Of a stretch of 64,000 nt of DNA, positions 55,847-64,000 are shown in pieces. A model generated the notes under the pieces. That model did not search any database. It saw only the letters and a program-made list of their open reading frames with translations, and was not told where the DNA came from. How positions within the stretch are numbered: the first letter of the stretch is position 1; each line of letters starts with the position of its first letter. This DNA comes from Calliopum simillimum. Lineage: Eukaryota; Arthropoda; Insecta; Diptera; Lauxaniidae. Both the position numbers and the translations under genes were made by a program. The DNA lies in NCBI GenBank assembly GCA_951812925.1, contig OX638371.1, positions 113,421,124 to 113,485,123 of the forward strand, read 5' to 3'.

Positions 55847-57029
55847 ACTGATTGACTGACACTTTGAGCGCTAAAGATGAGTGTTCTCGTAAAAATTGTT
55901 TTTTGTGAGTCCGTGAATCCGCCACAAGTAAGCGTTAAATAGCGTTAGGTGAATTTAGAACGTGGTAAAAACTACCGGAAATGCCGAGAAGTAAAGTATT
56001 GATAAAGAAAGAGAAAAAAGTTTGGAGATTTTTCTCGAAGGTTCCAGTAACTACTAGCAAGCAATGCATAAGCTTTTCTTCTTCTTACCTATTTTATATG
56101 CTTAAAAGTACAGTGTTTCAACGTGAGTCAAAAAATCCTCATTCGAATGTCCGTCACACTCGCAACTCTCATCTCTACTTTAAACAAATATGTACGTTGA
56201 TAGGAAAACTTCGGAAAAAATGCTAAAATTTGTACTTTCCACGTTGATACTTAATACACATACGTTGCAACCATATTGTAGATGTAGCTACGCTGATTTT
56301 TGTCCCCATACAGAAAAGGGGATTATCGGTGGTGATGAGTGAGTGCAGTTGCAAAATAATGGGGTAGTGGTAGGCTGATTACTCGCTTGCAATGACATCA
56401 ACGTCCGGCAGGGATTGAATTTTCCTACCTTTCGTAACAATGCTCTTGGCTCGGTTTCGTTGAAAAGAAATCTCTAAAATTAGGGTTGATTTTCAGGTTT
56501 ACAAACATATACATGAATTTGTTTTCAACTTCTGCTCAACCAATAAAACAAAAAAAAAAAATTTAAGGCTGTTAAGTTCATCGTGTGAAGATAGAGATAA
56601 AAAAGAGCTGCTTTGTGCCAAAAATAAGCTATGCCACTCTTCTGAAATGCAAATTGTTTGTGGTTATCTCAAAATCATATGAAATCTGGTATGACCGTGC
56701 TTTGTTGGACTCATTTCTGAAATTTTGTATGACTCTAACCTTCGTCAAAAAAAAAAAAACATAAAATCTATTCATGTCTGAGAGCATGACATTGAAATTT
56801 ACTAATGATTTTCTAATTTTGGCTGAATTAGTGAAAAAGGTCAAAGTTGCAACCAATATGGTTTGTAGGAAACACTGTTGTACCTCGAAATTCGGCCTGA
56901 TGAAAAATAGGACATTCAGGCACGATGGGGAATTGAATGGTGATAACCGTTTTGCAGGATTTGTGAATTGCCCGATACTAAATGTTCAAATGAAAATTTC
57001 ATCTGGAAATTTGTTTCTTGCGTAAAAAT
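55847..57029. other. Low-copy DNA, no supported gene
   Basis: ORFs at 55981-56226, 56629-56856 and 56774-57025 have no recognised domain, and two are antisense overlaps. GGGATTATCGGTGGTGA near 56319 recurs in part at 29618-29636. Confidence 0.4.
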
Positions 57030-57165
57030 GATTTTCACGAACAGACAAACGATCATGACTACACGTATTACGACGTAAGTAGAAGGTGATGCTGATTAGG
57101 AATATATCTATGTTATATACATAGGTACTTTTCTATACCTGCCAAGCCTCCGTCCATGCGGGTGT
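57030..57165 (-). mobile_element. DINE-1-like 5' block, isolated diverged fragment
   Basis: The plus strand reads GAACAGACAAACGATCATGA, GGTGATGCTGATTAGGAATA, TACTTTTCTATACCTGCCAA and GCCTCCGTCC. This is the reverse complement of the DINE-1 5' block in diverged form. Hairpin end and tandem units are absent. Confidence 0.6.
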
Positions 57166-57631
57166 AAGGCATAAAAAAAGACTTGGTTTAAAAATGTTTG
57201 AATAATGTTTAAAATCTGGTATACTTATATATTAAGAATATAAAAATATATAATGCTAAAGTTAAAGTCAATTAAGCCCTTGTCTGTGATTGGAATAAGG
57301 GTGTTCCAAAGCAGTGATATCCAAACTCAATTCTAGGTTATTTTGTCAATATTTTGCATAAGCTGCAAGCAAGTGACGTAGATCTACACATCTACTGACC
57401 CAGTTGAACACTTATCTGTGAGTGAATACGTATGCGGAAAGCTCAAGTGCCCGCGGGCATTGGCGTTGGATTTCACTGTTATAAAATAATCAACTACTTA
57501 CTTGCATAGCTATAGCTTAATTGTGCACTGAATAAATAAATAAATAAAATAAATAAATAATTATTTAAAAATCAAAATTTCACTGAGTTATTTTCTCATT
57601 CAAGATCGAAATTATCAGTTTAATCTTTATA
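57166..57631. other. AT-rich DNA with short (AAAT) run
   Basis: An AAATAAATAAATAAAATAAA run is at about 57531-57560. Nothing else recognised. Confidence 0.45.
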
Positions 57632-58022
57632 GCCTGTTTCCACCGAATGTTTAGCTTCGCTGAGGTTAGTAAATCACATCGTTAAATCCTACCCGTTTCC
57701 ACCGGCCGAAATAGATTTAGTTTTGTCAATAAATGTTAGAAGCAGTAAAATTAAACTGGTCTTTCATTTTGTTCTTAATATTTATCTTCAATTTGCTTTG
57801 TGTTTTATGCCAATTGTCAAAGTTCCAGAAGCGTCACTTCGTCGAAAATTGCCAAAATCGGTAGCCTTGCTGTGAATATTGCACAGATTTAAATTAAATC
57901 TCAGAATTAAGTTAAATCTCAAATTTATTATTGTATGGCAAATCATGCGATCAACGCCCAGATTCAGCTCTGAATCCAGAAACTGCATTTAATCACCTTT
58001 TAAATCTGCGGCAGAAACAGGC
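57632..58022. mobile_element. TA-flanked MITE-like element (GCCTGTTTC ends)
   Basis: Left end GCCTGTTTCCACCGAATG, right end GGCAGAAACAGGC (imperfect inverted repeat). TA at 57630-57631 and 58023-58024. 391 bp. The interior (GTTAAATCCTACCCGTTTCC, TTATTGTATGGCAAATCATG) has a diverged relative at 61430-61740. No coding capacity. Confidence 0.6.
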
Positions 58023-58024
58023 TA

Positions 58025-59247
58025 CTAATGTAAGCAAATATCTATATGGAATAATATTTCTAAATTTTGAATTATTAGTGCAACTTGGATGATTTTTATG
58101 ATCACTAAATGACCTTTTGTAATGAAAGCAGTTGGACAACGTTCACTAAACATATAAACTACCAAAATATGGCCACAACAATCAAAAATGCCATTAAAGC
58201 GCAAGCGCATATGGCTGTCAGAACTAAAACCAAAATTCAAAAATAAATCAACATGGTTCTGGGCTAACGCCTGTGATCTATTATGCAGTGTAGTTTGTAG
58301 CTGTCTGTTTGTAACGCATTGTCATTAGGTGTTTTGGTACATTACTTTCAGGAAACAGTAATTATTGCAATTTAGAGCATATTTTTATGGGATCGTTACA
58401 AAAAAAGTACAACTGAGAGCAAATTCCATGCTTCAACTTTGGGTGCTTCTCAAAGTCTTTGAATTATTTTGACAATTCACATATGTATAATAAAAAGGTG
58501 TAAATTATATTTATGGCTAAATTAATGAAACGTATGTAACATTTTTTATCATGTAATTTCGAGTACTAAAACTAGTTCTGTAACTAATGTTTGAATAAAT
58601 GTTGATTTTACAAATAAAAGACAGGATTTATTACTAAGTAAAATTAGACACTATGTAATGTGTAATAATGACCATGATGGAGATGACACGCTTTGTGCAG
58701 TGACAACTTTTGTCTGTTTTCGAATGCAACCCAAGCGAATGACATTCTACATACGACAGGAATTGCATATGAAATCATTGAACTTGAATTTTCAGGGAAT
58801 GAATTATGTAACGATAAAAGCAAAAAAAAAAAGAATGCAATACATTGAGGGTTGGTAGCACAACAATAAGGGGTTTTTTTCTAAGTCTTCAACCACCATA
58901 TGATATGAAATACATTTGATATACTGCAATTTTATCACGATCCCAAACGATGTGATCAAACGATACATGAGCGTGATAAATGCAATGAATCCATACAGCG
59001 ATATTGTAAACATACAACAATGCAATAGATGATATTGACAATTGCAGTAGACTGAGTAGAGTGTAGCTCAGAATACAAAAAGGCCAAACATATCGTTCAC
59101 AGTCGTTAACAATCCGTACAATGTCCCAACTGGAAACTGTATACTCGGAAATTACACAGTGTAAGTTATGTGTTGAAGGTAGTTTAGTGTTATCTTTTAA
59201 CAACCTTGACTGACATATCGTCTCCACAAAACCTCAAAAATAGTTAG
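58025..59247. other. Low-copy DNA, no supported gene
   Basis: ORFs of 66-112 codons on both strands around 58658-59227 overlap each other and show no domain. Confidence 0.45.
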
Positions 59248-59372
59248 GGTATTAATTAAAACGTGAAAAAGCCTCGAAAACCTCGTAAACTCGTAATAGT
59301 TGTCAAAATCAATACGAACTTTGACAGTTTACGAAGTTTTCGAGAGTTTTACACGTTTTATGGTATAACCTG
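59248..59372. repeat. Foldback element, about 55-bp arms
   Basis: Left arm GGGTATTAATTAAAACGTG, then CCTCGAAAACCTCGTAAACT and TTGTCAAAAT. Right arm is TTTGACAGTTTACGAAGTTT, TCGAGAGTTTTACACGTTTT and ATGGTATAACC. The arms pair with a few mismatches around a short centre. MITE-like, target duplication unclear. Confidence 0.65.
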
Positions 59373-59559
59373 AGTGTTTTTTAACAACTTAATTTTTAGT
59401 TTGGAATATTTCAGAGACGAAAAAAGTTACTTGATCCAAATCCGATAAAAAAATTTGGGGTGCCGGAAAGTTTTTTTTTTAAGTCATAGCTATGGCCGCA
59501 ATTGAATCCGGTTTTTAAACTTCGTTGTCAGCCTATATGAACCATATGTAAAATTTTAA

Positions 59560-59748
59560 AAAACTCCAAAATGGAGCGATATCTCTAATTGAGTCGAAGA
59601 TGTGACTTTCGAATACCTTGTATCGTTGGTTTGCCTGCGCTGGACATTCACAAAGAAAACGAAATTGAGCTCTTTGACGTCAGGATCTTTACAGCTCCCA
59701 CAAGGATCTCCTACATTGAGGAAAGCCTGTTTACTGAAATAATTTTAT
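59560..59748 (-). pseudogene. LINE RNase H-distal tail, part 2 (after DINE-1 insertion)
   Basis: The minus strand reads NYFSKQAFLNVGDPCGSCKD, then PDVKELNFVFFVNVQRRQ. This fits the Cys-rich segment that follows RNase H in I/R1/Jockey-type elements (pattern G....C..C......H.L..CP......R), with the H and final C-P lost. It continues directly from the RNase H piece at 60834-60975 if the DINE-1-like element between them is removed. Confidence 0.5.
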
Positions 59749-60833
59749 TATACCCTACACCCAGGGTATATTCACTTTGTCCTTCCGTTTGTAACGCAGA
59801 GAAGTAGGCGTGGCAGGCATAGAAAAGTATATATATTCTTGATCAGCGTCACCTCCTGAGTCGATATAGCCATGTCCGTCTGTCTGGCTGGCTGGCTGGC
59901 TGGGTGGCTGGCTGTGTGTTGAAATACACTTTTTGGGAAAACTGAGCAAGATAATTCAATGAAATTTGGTACACTGCCTCCGTCGTCAAAGTTAGCTCGG
60001 GGGATTGAAAATGAGCAAAATCGGTCAACGGACACGCCTACCACCCATACAAAAATTATATTCAAAATGCAATTTTAGGAGTATTTTTCACGACAATGCA
60101 ACCACAATACATATAAGTACTACGAATTGTAAGCGCAAGCTCTGATTAAAAACTGAGCGAATTCGGACAAGAGGGCATGGCACCTCCCATATAAGCAAAA
60201 GCTTCAAAACGCTATACTGAAAGCGTTTTTTGAGATATTCGAACCAACTTTGACTCAGACACTAAAAATTATAAATGAAAGCTCTCCGCAAAAATTGGTT
60301 GAAATCGTACAAGGGGGCGTGGCACCTCCCATATAAGCAAAAGTTTCAAAATGCTATACTGAAAAAATTTTTTGAGATAATCCAACTAAATTTCACTCTG
60401 ACACTAAAAACTATGAATGCAAGCTCTGAACAAAAACTGGGTGTACTCGGGCAAGAAGGCGTGGCACCTCCCATATAAGCAAAAGCTTCAAAACGCTATA
60501 CTGAAAGCGTATTTCGAGATATTCGAACCAAATTTGACTCAGACACTAAAAATTATAAATGAAAGCTCTCCGCAAAAATTGGGTGAAATCAGACAAGGGG
60601 GCGTGGCACCTCCCATGTAAGCAAAAGATTCAAAATGCTATACTGAAAGAGTTTTTTGAGATAATCCAACTAAATTTCACTCTGACACTAAAAACTATAA
60701 ATGCAAGCTCTGAACAAAAACTGGGTGTACTCGGACAAGAGGGAGTGGCACCTCCCATATAAGCAAAATTTTCAAAATACTGCAGTGTAGGGTATTTATT
60801 TTTTGGCCAGGCCAAAATTTACACCTTTACTAG
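59749..60833 (+). mobile_element. DINE-1/Helentron-like element, complete
   Basis: The best copy in the window, about 1085 bp. The 5' end TATACCCTACACCCAGGGTATA is self-complementary (TATACCC/GGGTATA), followed by TTTGTAACGCAGAGAAGTAG, AAGTATATATATTCTTGATC and GTCGATATAGCCATGTCCGT, the conserved DINE-1/INE-1 5' block known from Drosophila. The centre has five tandem 142-bp units (GGCGTGGCACCTCCCATATA near 60175, 60317, 60459, 60601 and 60743). The 3' end has the TTGGCCAGGCCAA hairpin at about 60802-60815 and terminates CTAG at 60830-60833, next to T. The 67-codon ORFs it carries are repeat artefacts. Confidence 0.9.
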
Positions 60834-60975
60834 TTTTTCGTGTTCTATTAGCGTCATCAAGTGACCAATCAGCCAAGAAATTGTGTCCGGTGTAAACTCT
60901 TTCCTAGCAAGTTCATCAGCAGTTTCATTGCCAATAAAGTTGCTGTGAAAGGTTTTTAGGAGAACTGCACAAAAA
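60834..60975 (-). pseudogene. LINE RNase H domain fragment, part 1
   Basis: The minus strand reads FHSNFIGNETADELARKEFT and then PDTISWLIGHLMTLIEH. GNETADELAR is the conserved RNase H block of I/R1/Jockey-type non-LTR retrotransposons (usually GHSG..GNE.AD.LAR), with its aspartate kept. The following GHLMTLIEH matches the LTGH.....H spacer. Interrupted by the DINE-1-like element, then resumes at 59748. Upstream protein sequence is lost at about 60975. Confidence 0.7.
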
Positions 60976-61429
60976 TTTTCTTTTTTTTTTAAGAGGGCGG
61001 TACCACGCCTCTAAACGAAAAATATTCCCTCACAGCTAAGCCGATGCATCGATTTTTATGAAATGTCTGCATAGATACAGAATAAACTTTAAGAAAGGAT
61101 ACACTTTTTGGTTATAAGTGAGCGCTGCCATTACTTCAAGAAAAAATACGCTGTCACGCTTAAACCGCTGCACGAATCTTAATGAAAAATAAGAATTTGC
61201 GGCTAAGGCGCTCAAAGTTTGTCATCCTTTTCTCCGTTCATAGTGGTCGTGCCCCATATCTGGGTAAACACAATTTTTTGTCAGATTGTAAGCTATATGC
61301 ATACTAACTTTCACCTCTCTAGATCTCCTAGTTATCGATCGAGATACACTGAACAGAAAGTAAGGTTGATTGAACTTTTTTACGATTAAACTGTTGCAAC
61401 GATTTCAGAAAAGAAATAAATTCAACCAT
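60976..61429. repeat. Unclassified repeat-like DNA
   Basis: AGAGGGCGGTACCACGCCTC and AGCTAAGCCGATGCATCGAT resemble the GGTGCCACGCCC and TTAGCCGTGGC text at 43095 and 40125. No element boundaries and no gene. Confidence 0.35.
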
Positions 61430-61740
61430 AATTTGTTAATCGCATCGTTAAATCCTACCTGTTTCCACCTGCCGAAAGAGATTTATTTTGACAGTAGATG
61501 TCATAAACTAGAAAATTAAAGTTGTTTTCCTTTTTTTCTTAGTATATATTTATCCTCCTTTTGCTTTTTTTAATGACATTTAATGCTTATTGTCAAAGTT
61601 AAGGTCGAAATAGACAAAATCGGAAGCCCAGCTGAGATTTATATACAGATCTTAAATTAATCTCGGTAGAAATATATTTAGTTTTGTGCGGTAAATCATG
61701 TGATTTGTGCCCAGTATAGAGTTTGGTCTCCAATCAGCCT
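61430..61740. repeat. Diverged relative of the MITE-like element at 57632
   Basis: CGTTAAATCCTACCTGTTTC, CCACCTGCCGAAAGAGATTT, TTATTGTCAAAGTT and GCGGTAAATCATGTGATTTG follow the same order as in 57674-57960. Terminal inverted repeats are not recognisable here. Confidence 0.55.
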
Positions 61741-63504
61741 TAACTCACCTCAGAAATCTCCATACGAAATGCAGTTTAAAGAAGAATATATAAACTGAAG
61801 TGGTTGAATTTCAACCACAATTCGAACTCAAGTTTTCTTAAATGTAGCTGTAAATGAAAATTACTAATCAAGCTCAGATAAATTACATATTTTGACATGA
61901 CATCAACAATCGTGATTTCCTATAGGGTATCTAAATGTTCGTAAAAAGACCCCAGCTGCACGTCGTTCCTATTATTTTTGTTTTTCGTGTCACAATTTTT
62001 GGCAGAAGCCAAATCAAGCCAAACAAATGTTTTTGACATACATTTTTTTACCTGGTGTAACGACTTAACGAGGTTCTTCTGGTTTGATAGCAAAAAGGAA
62101 AAGCGGCACCAGCAGTTACAGTCCAAGTACAGTAAGTAGTCTTTTATAAATATGATGTTGGTTCTACACTACGTATACAATTGCCTGTTACATAAATTAT
62201 ATATAATATAATGAAATTGAAAAAAGGGGTTAACGAAACAGATATACTTATATATTATATACAAAAAGTAATGAAAGTTGATAACCAGGATACCCCCATG
62301 TTGTAAATTAATTTGTTGCTTTCGCAGTCCCAGTCTTTAGTGCCCTCATAAGCAGCCACTACTGTGCCATGTAATATTGGGAATGATTTTTTTAATTTTC
62401 AATACTCAATGCCAATGTTTTTACTTAAAAACCGTTGTCTCCCATGCAAAGTGGGATTTTAACGAGCGCTTGGACACTGTCAAAGGGATGAAATCGTGAT
62501 TGTCAACACCGTTTGGCGCTGTTGCCAAATTGCATTTGCTCGATTGCAATGTTGCCAAATGAATGCAATTTTTCCTATGCATTGTGTAATTGCAAATATT
62601 TGCATACTGGCATGTGATCAGGTTGTTATTGTAGTAATTTCACAAATATAGGTAGCACTGTCATGAATATTTTACCCCAAAATGAATTTAGTGCAAGCAA
62701 AATGCTTTCGTACCCCCAGAGTAGTAACTACATGTATTTCCAAACAGAGCATGTGCAAGAAAAACTTTTCAACACTCGAATTATTCCCAACTGCATGTGA
62801 GATTTCAGGACTTCCAGGACGAATGGCCACTGCACATAAAAAGCAACGGGAAAGAGCAGCAGGCTCCGCTGTGTGTTTGTTGCTATGGTGCATAAAAATA
62901 AAAACAAAATCACGCTATGCCAAGGAAGCCGGTCTGTTGGTCGTTCGTTGGGTAGTTGCATTGCACAAAGTGGGTGGTGGTTTTGCAAAACCCCCCTGTC
63001 AAATTCTGTAGAAACACATAAATTATCGATTTTATTCTTGTTAACTGGAAAATGCAGAAAAAGGGAACAAAACACTCAGTTTGATATGAGAAATTAATCA
63101 TAAGGCATTAAGCAAGGTTGCAAGAAATATGAAGTTCCCACTTGGTGGTGTAGTTGTTTCAAGTCTCAAGTCGTTTATCGAACAATTATTTGCTCTTTAA
63201 GGCAGACAGCTGCCGTTTCGTTTGGGTATCCAAGTTTTTGAGCCTATGCTTAGTCAGCAAGGGCAATTTCTCTATTATGACACGTGACTTTAATGAAAAT
63301 TTAAAGGATTTTTGTTTTGTTGTGGTACAATTGTTGGCTCGCATTTGACTTTGAGGTAGGTACAAGAAGGAAAACATCATCATAAGCACTGATTTCAGTT
63401 GAAAAATAAATTCTATACATTTTTCAAGGGCGCTGATTATGTTTACCAAGGGGTCTTTCATTGGATCAAAATGTTTTATTGAAGGAGGTATTTAAGGCAA
63501 GGGT
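61741..63504. other. Low-copy DNA, no supported gene
   Basis: Contains overlapping sense and antisense ORFs of 60-115 codons at 62672-63101 and 63154-63461 with no recognised domain. TTGCCAAAT/GAATGCAATTT motifs repeat at 62520-62570. A real exon cannot be excluded at 62680-63100, where composition is more balanced, but neither strand shows a family I know. Confidence 0.4.
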
Positions 63505-63597
63505 AAGCTAAACTCTGATCAAAAACTGTTTGAATGCGAAGGACAAAAGGGTGTGGCACTTTTCACTCAAGCAAAAACTTTAAAATTGTTATGCTGA
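63505..63597 (+). mobile_element. DINE-1-like tandem unit fragment
   Basis: AACTCTGATCAAAAACTGTT, then GGACAAAAGGGTGTGGCACT and AAGCAAAAACTTTAAAATTG: one diverged 142-bp unit of the DINE-1-like family without ends. Confidence 0.6.
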
Positions 63598-63848
63598 ATT
63601 ATTTGTATGCTAAATATAAAGATGGAGAATCTAGTTGCAGTTTTCATGGCGAATCTGATGGTGATGATTTGGAATTCGAAACTCCCAAAGGAAAGGAAGA
63701 TGAAAAATGCATATACTGTAATACTCTTTACTTAGAAGATCGCCATGGCGAAGTTTGGGTTGAATTTGTAATCTGGCGTCCTTGGAGTCATGAAGAAAGA
63801 GCCGGATGTGGAAGTGACATTTTTATATGGAACTTCTATATCAAATAA
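63597..63848 (+). pseudogene. Pogo/jerky-like transposase C-terminal zinc-finger relic
   Basis: The frame reads GKEDEKCIYCNTLYLEDRHG, EVWVEFVIWRPWSHEERAGC and then GSDIFIWNFYIK before the stop. Several insect pogo/Tigger/jerky-like DDE proteins end in a PHD-like finger of pattern C-x2-C-x(9-14)-W-x2-C-x2-C-x3-W-x-H-x2-C-x(7-9)-F-x-C-x2-C. Here the first CxxC, the W residues and the H are kept, while most later cysteines are replaced (F, W, R, W, Y). The finger is therefore broken. No catalytic core is present upstream, where the sequence becomes DINE-1-like. A domesticated or unrelated origin is possible but less likely. Confidence 0.5.
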
Positions 63849-63857
63849 ATATATGGG

Positions 63858-63885
63858 GCAATATGGACTACATGGTCCATATTGC
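63858..63885. repeat. 11-bp perfect hairpin
   Basis: GCAATATGGAC, loop TACATG, GTCCATATTGC. It lies just downstream of the pogo-like relic and could be a subterminal repeat of that element or simply its terminus. Confidence 0.6.
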
Positions 63886-64000
63886 ACTACACTTTTTTTT
63901 GATCTTCATTTTGAGTATTTCCTGTTTTTGCATTTTTTTTTTTTTTTCTTTAGCCTGATGAAATATTTATCTAAAAGTAGATCCAAATAAAGGACAATTC
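63886..64000. other. T-rich end of window
   Basis: T-runs at about 63892-63900 and 63935-63949; nothing else recognised. Confidence 0.4.

Noticed and set aside
60275..60762. Three 67-codon ORFs with similar sequence as a gene family
   Set aside because: They are the 142-bp tandem units of the DINE-1-like element read in successive copies.
62672..63101. Host exon at 62.7-63.1 kb
   Set aside because: Composition is somewhat balanced, but sense and antisense frames are equally open and no family is recognised; evidence is too weak.

Overview
The window is animal nuclear DNA, AT-rich and with no bacterial features: no operons, no CRISPR array, no rRNA. The elements point to a higher (schizophoran) fly. 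Copies of a DINE-1/INE-1-like Helentron derivative are present, with the 5' motif known from Drosophila. A mariner-type element has the DD41D signature of the rosa clade, which was first described in tephritid fruit flies. CAA/CAG-rich tracts and TATGTA-type simple repeats, common in fly noncoding DNA, are also present. A tephritid is my best guess, but this is inference.

I found no host protein-coding exon I can defend. The only long, intact reading frame is the rosa-type transposase (4483-5556, minus). Everything else that looks coding is a relic: a mariner transposase piece (19285-19570), a Tigger-like C-terminus (26240-26487), a pogo-like zinc-finger tail (63597-63848), and three non-LTR retrotransposon fragments (22940-23065, 33366-33890, and 60834-60975 continuing at 59560-59748). 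Three or four consecutive frameshifted ORFs at 30088-31103 remain unidentified.

Layout. 0-4 kb: end of a DINE-1-like element, an interspersed repeat, then low-copy AT-rich DNA. 4.4-5.7 kb: rosa-type transposon. 5.7-18.6 kb: mostly low-copy DNA with foldback elements and two DINE-1-like copies. 18.7-19.8 kb: decayed mariner. 20-25 kb: CAA/CAG-rich low-copy DNA with a palindromic element, a LINE tail and repeat copies. 26-31 kb: dense accessory repeats, including a Tigger-like element, roughly 120-bp tandem repeats and a mosaic with a recurring 13-mer, followed by the unidentified ORFs. 32.5-37.8 kb: DINE-1, LINE relic, small repeats. 39.1-39.8 kb: a TTAA-flanked element. 40.7-54.8 kb: a direct tandem duplication of a 5.8-kb unit whose second copy carries extra insertions. 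54.5-55.8 kb: a hAT-like element that contains the duplication breakpoint. 57-64 kb: MITE-like elements, a DINE-1-like element inserted in a LINE relic, low-copy DNA, and a pogo-like relic.

Nothing here forms a pathway. The scientific value lies in transposon structure: clean terminal inverted repeats with target duplications (TA, TTAA, 8 bp), one filled/empty site pair inside the window, tRNA-like modules inside repeats, and a duplication that may be either biological or two haplotypes assembled in series. All similarity statements come from reading the sequence and recalling family hallmarks. No alignment or database search was run.
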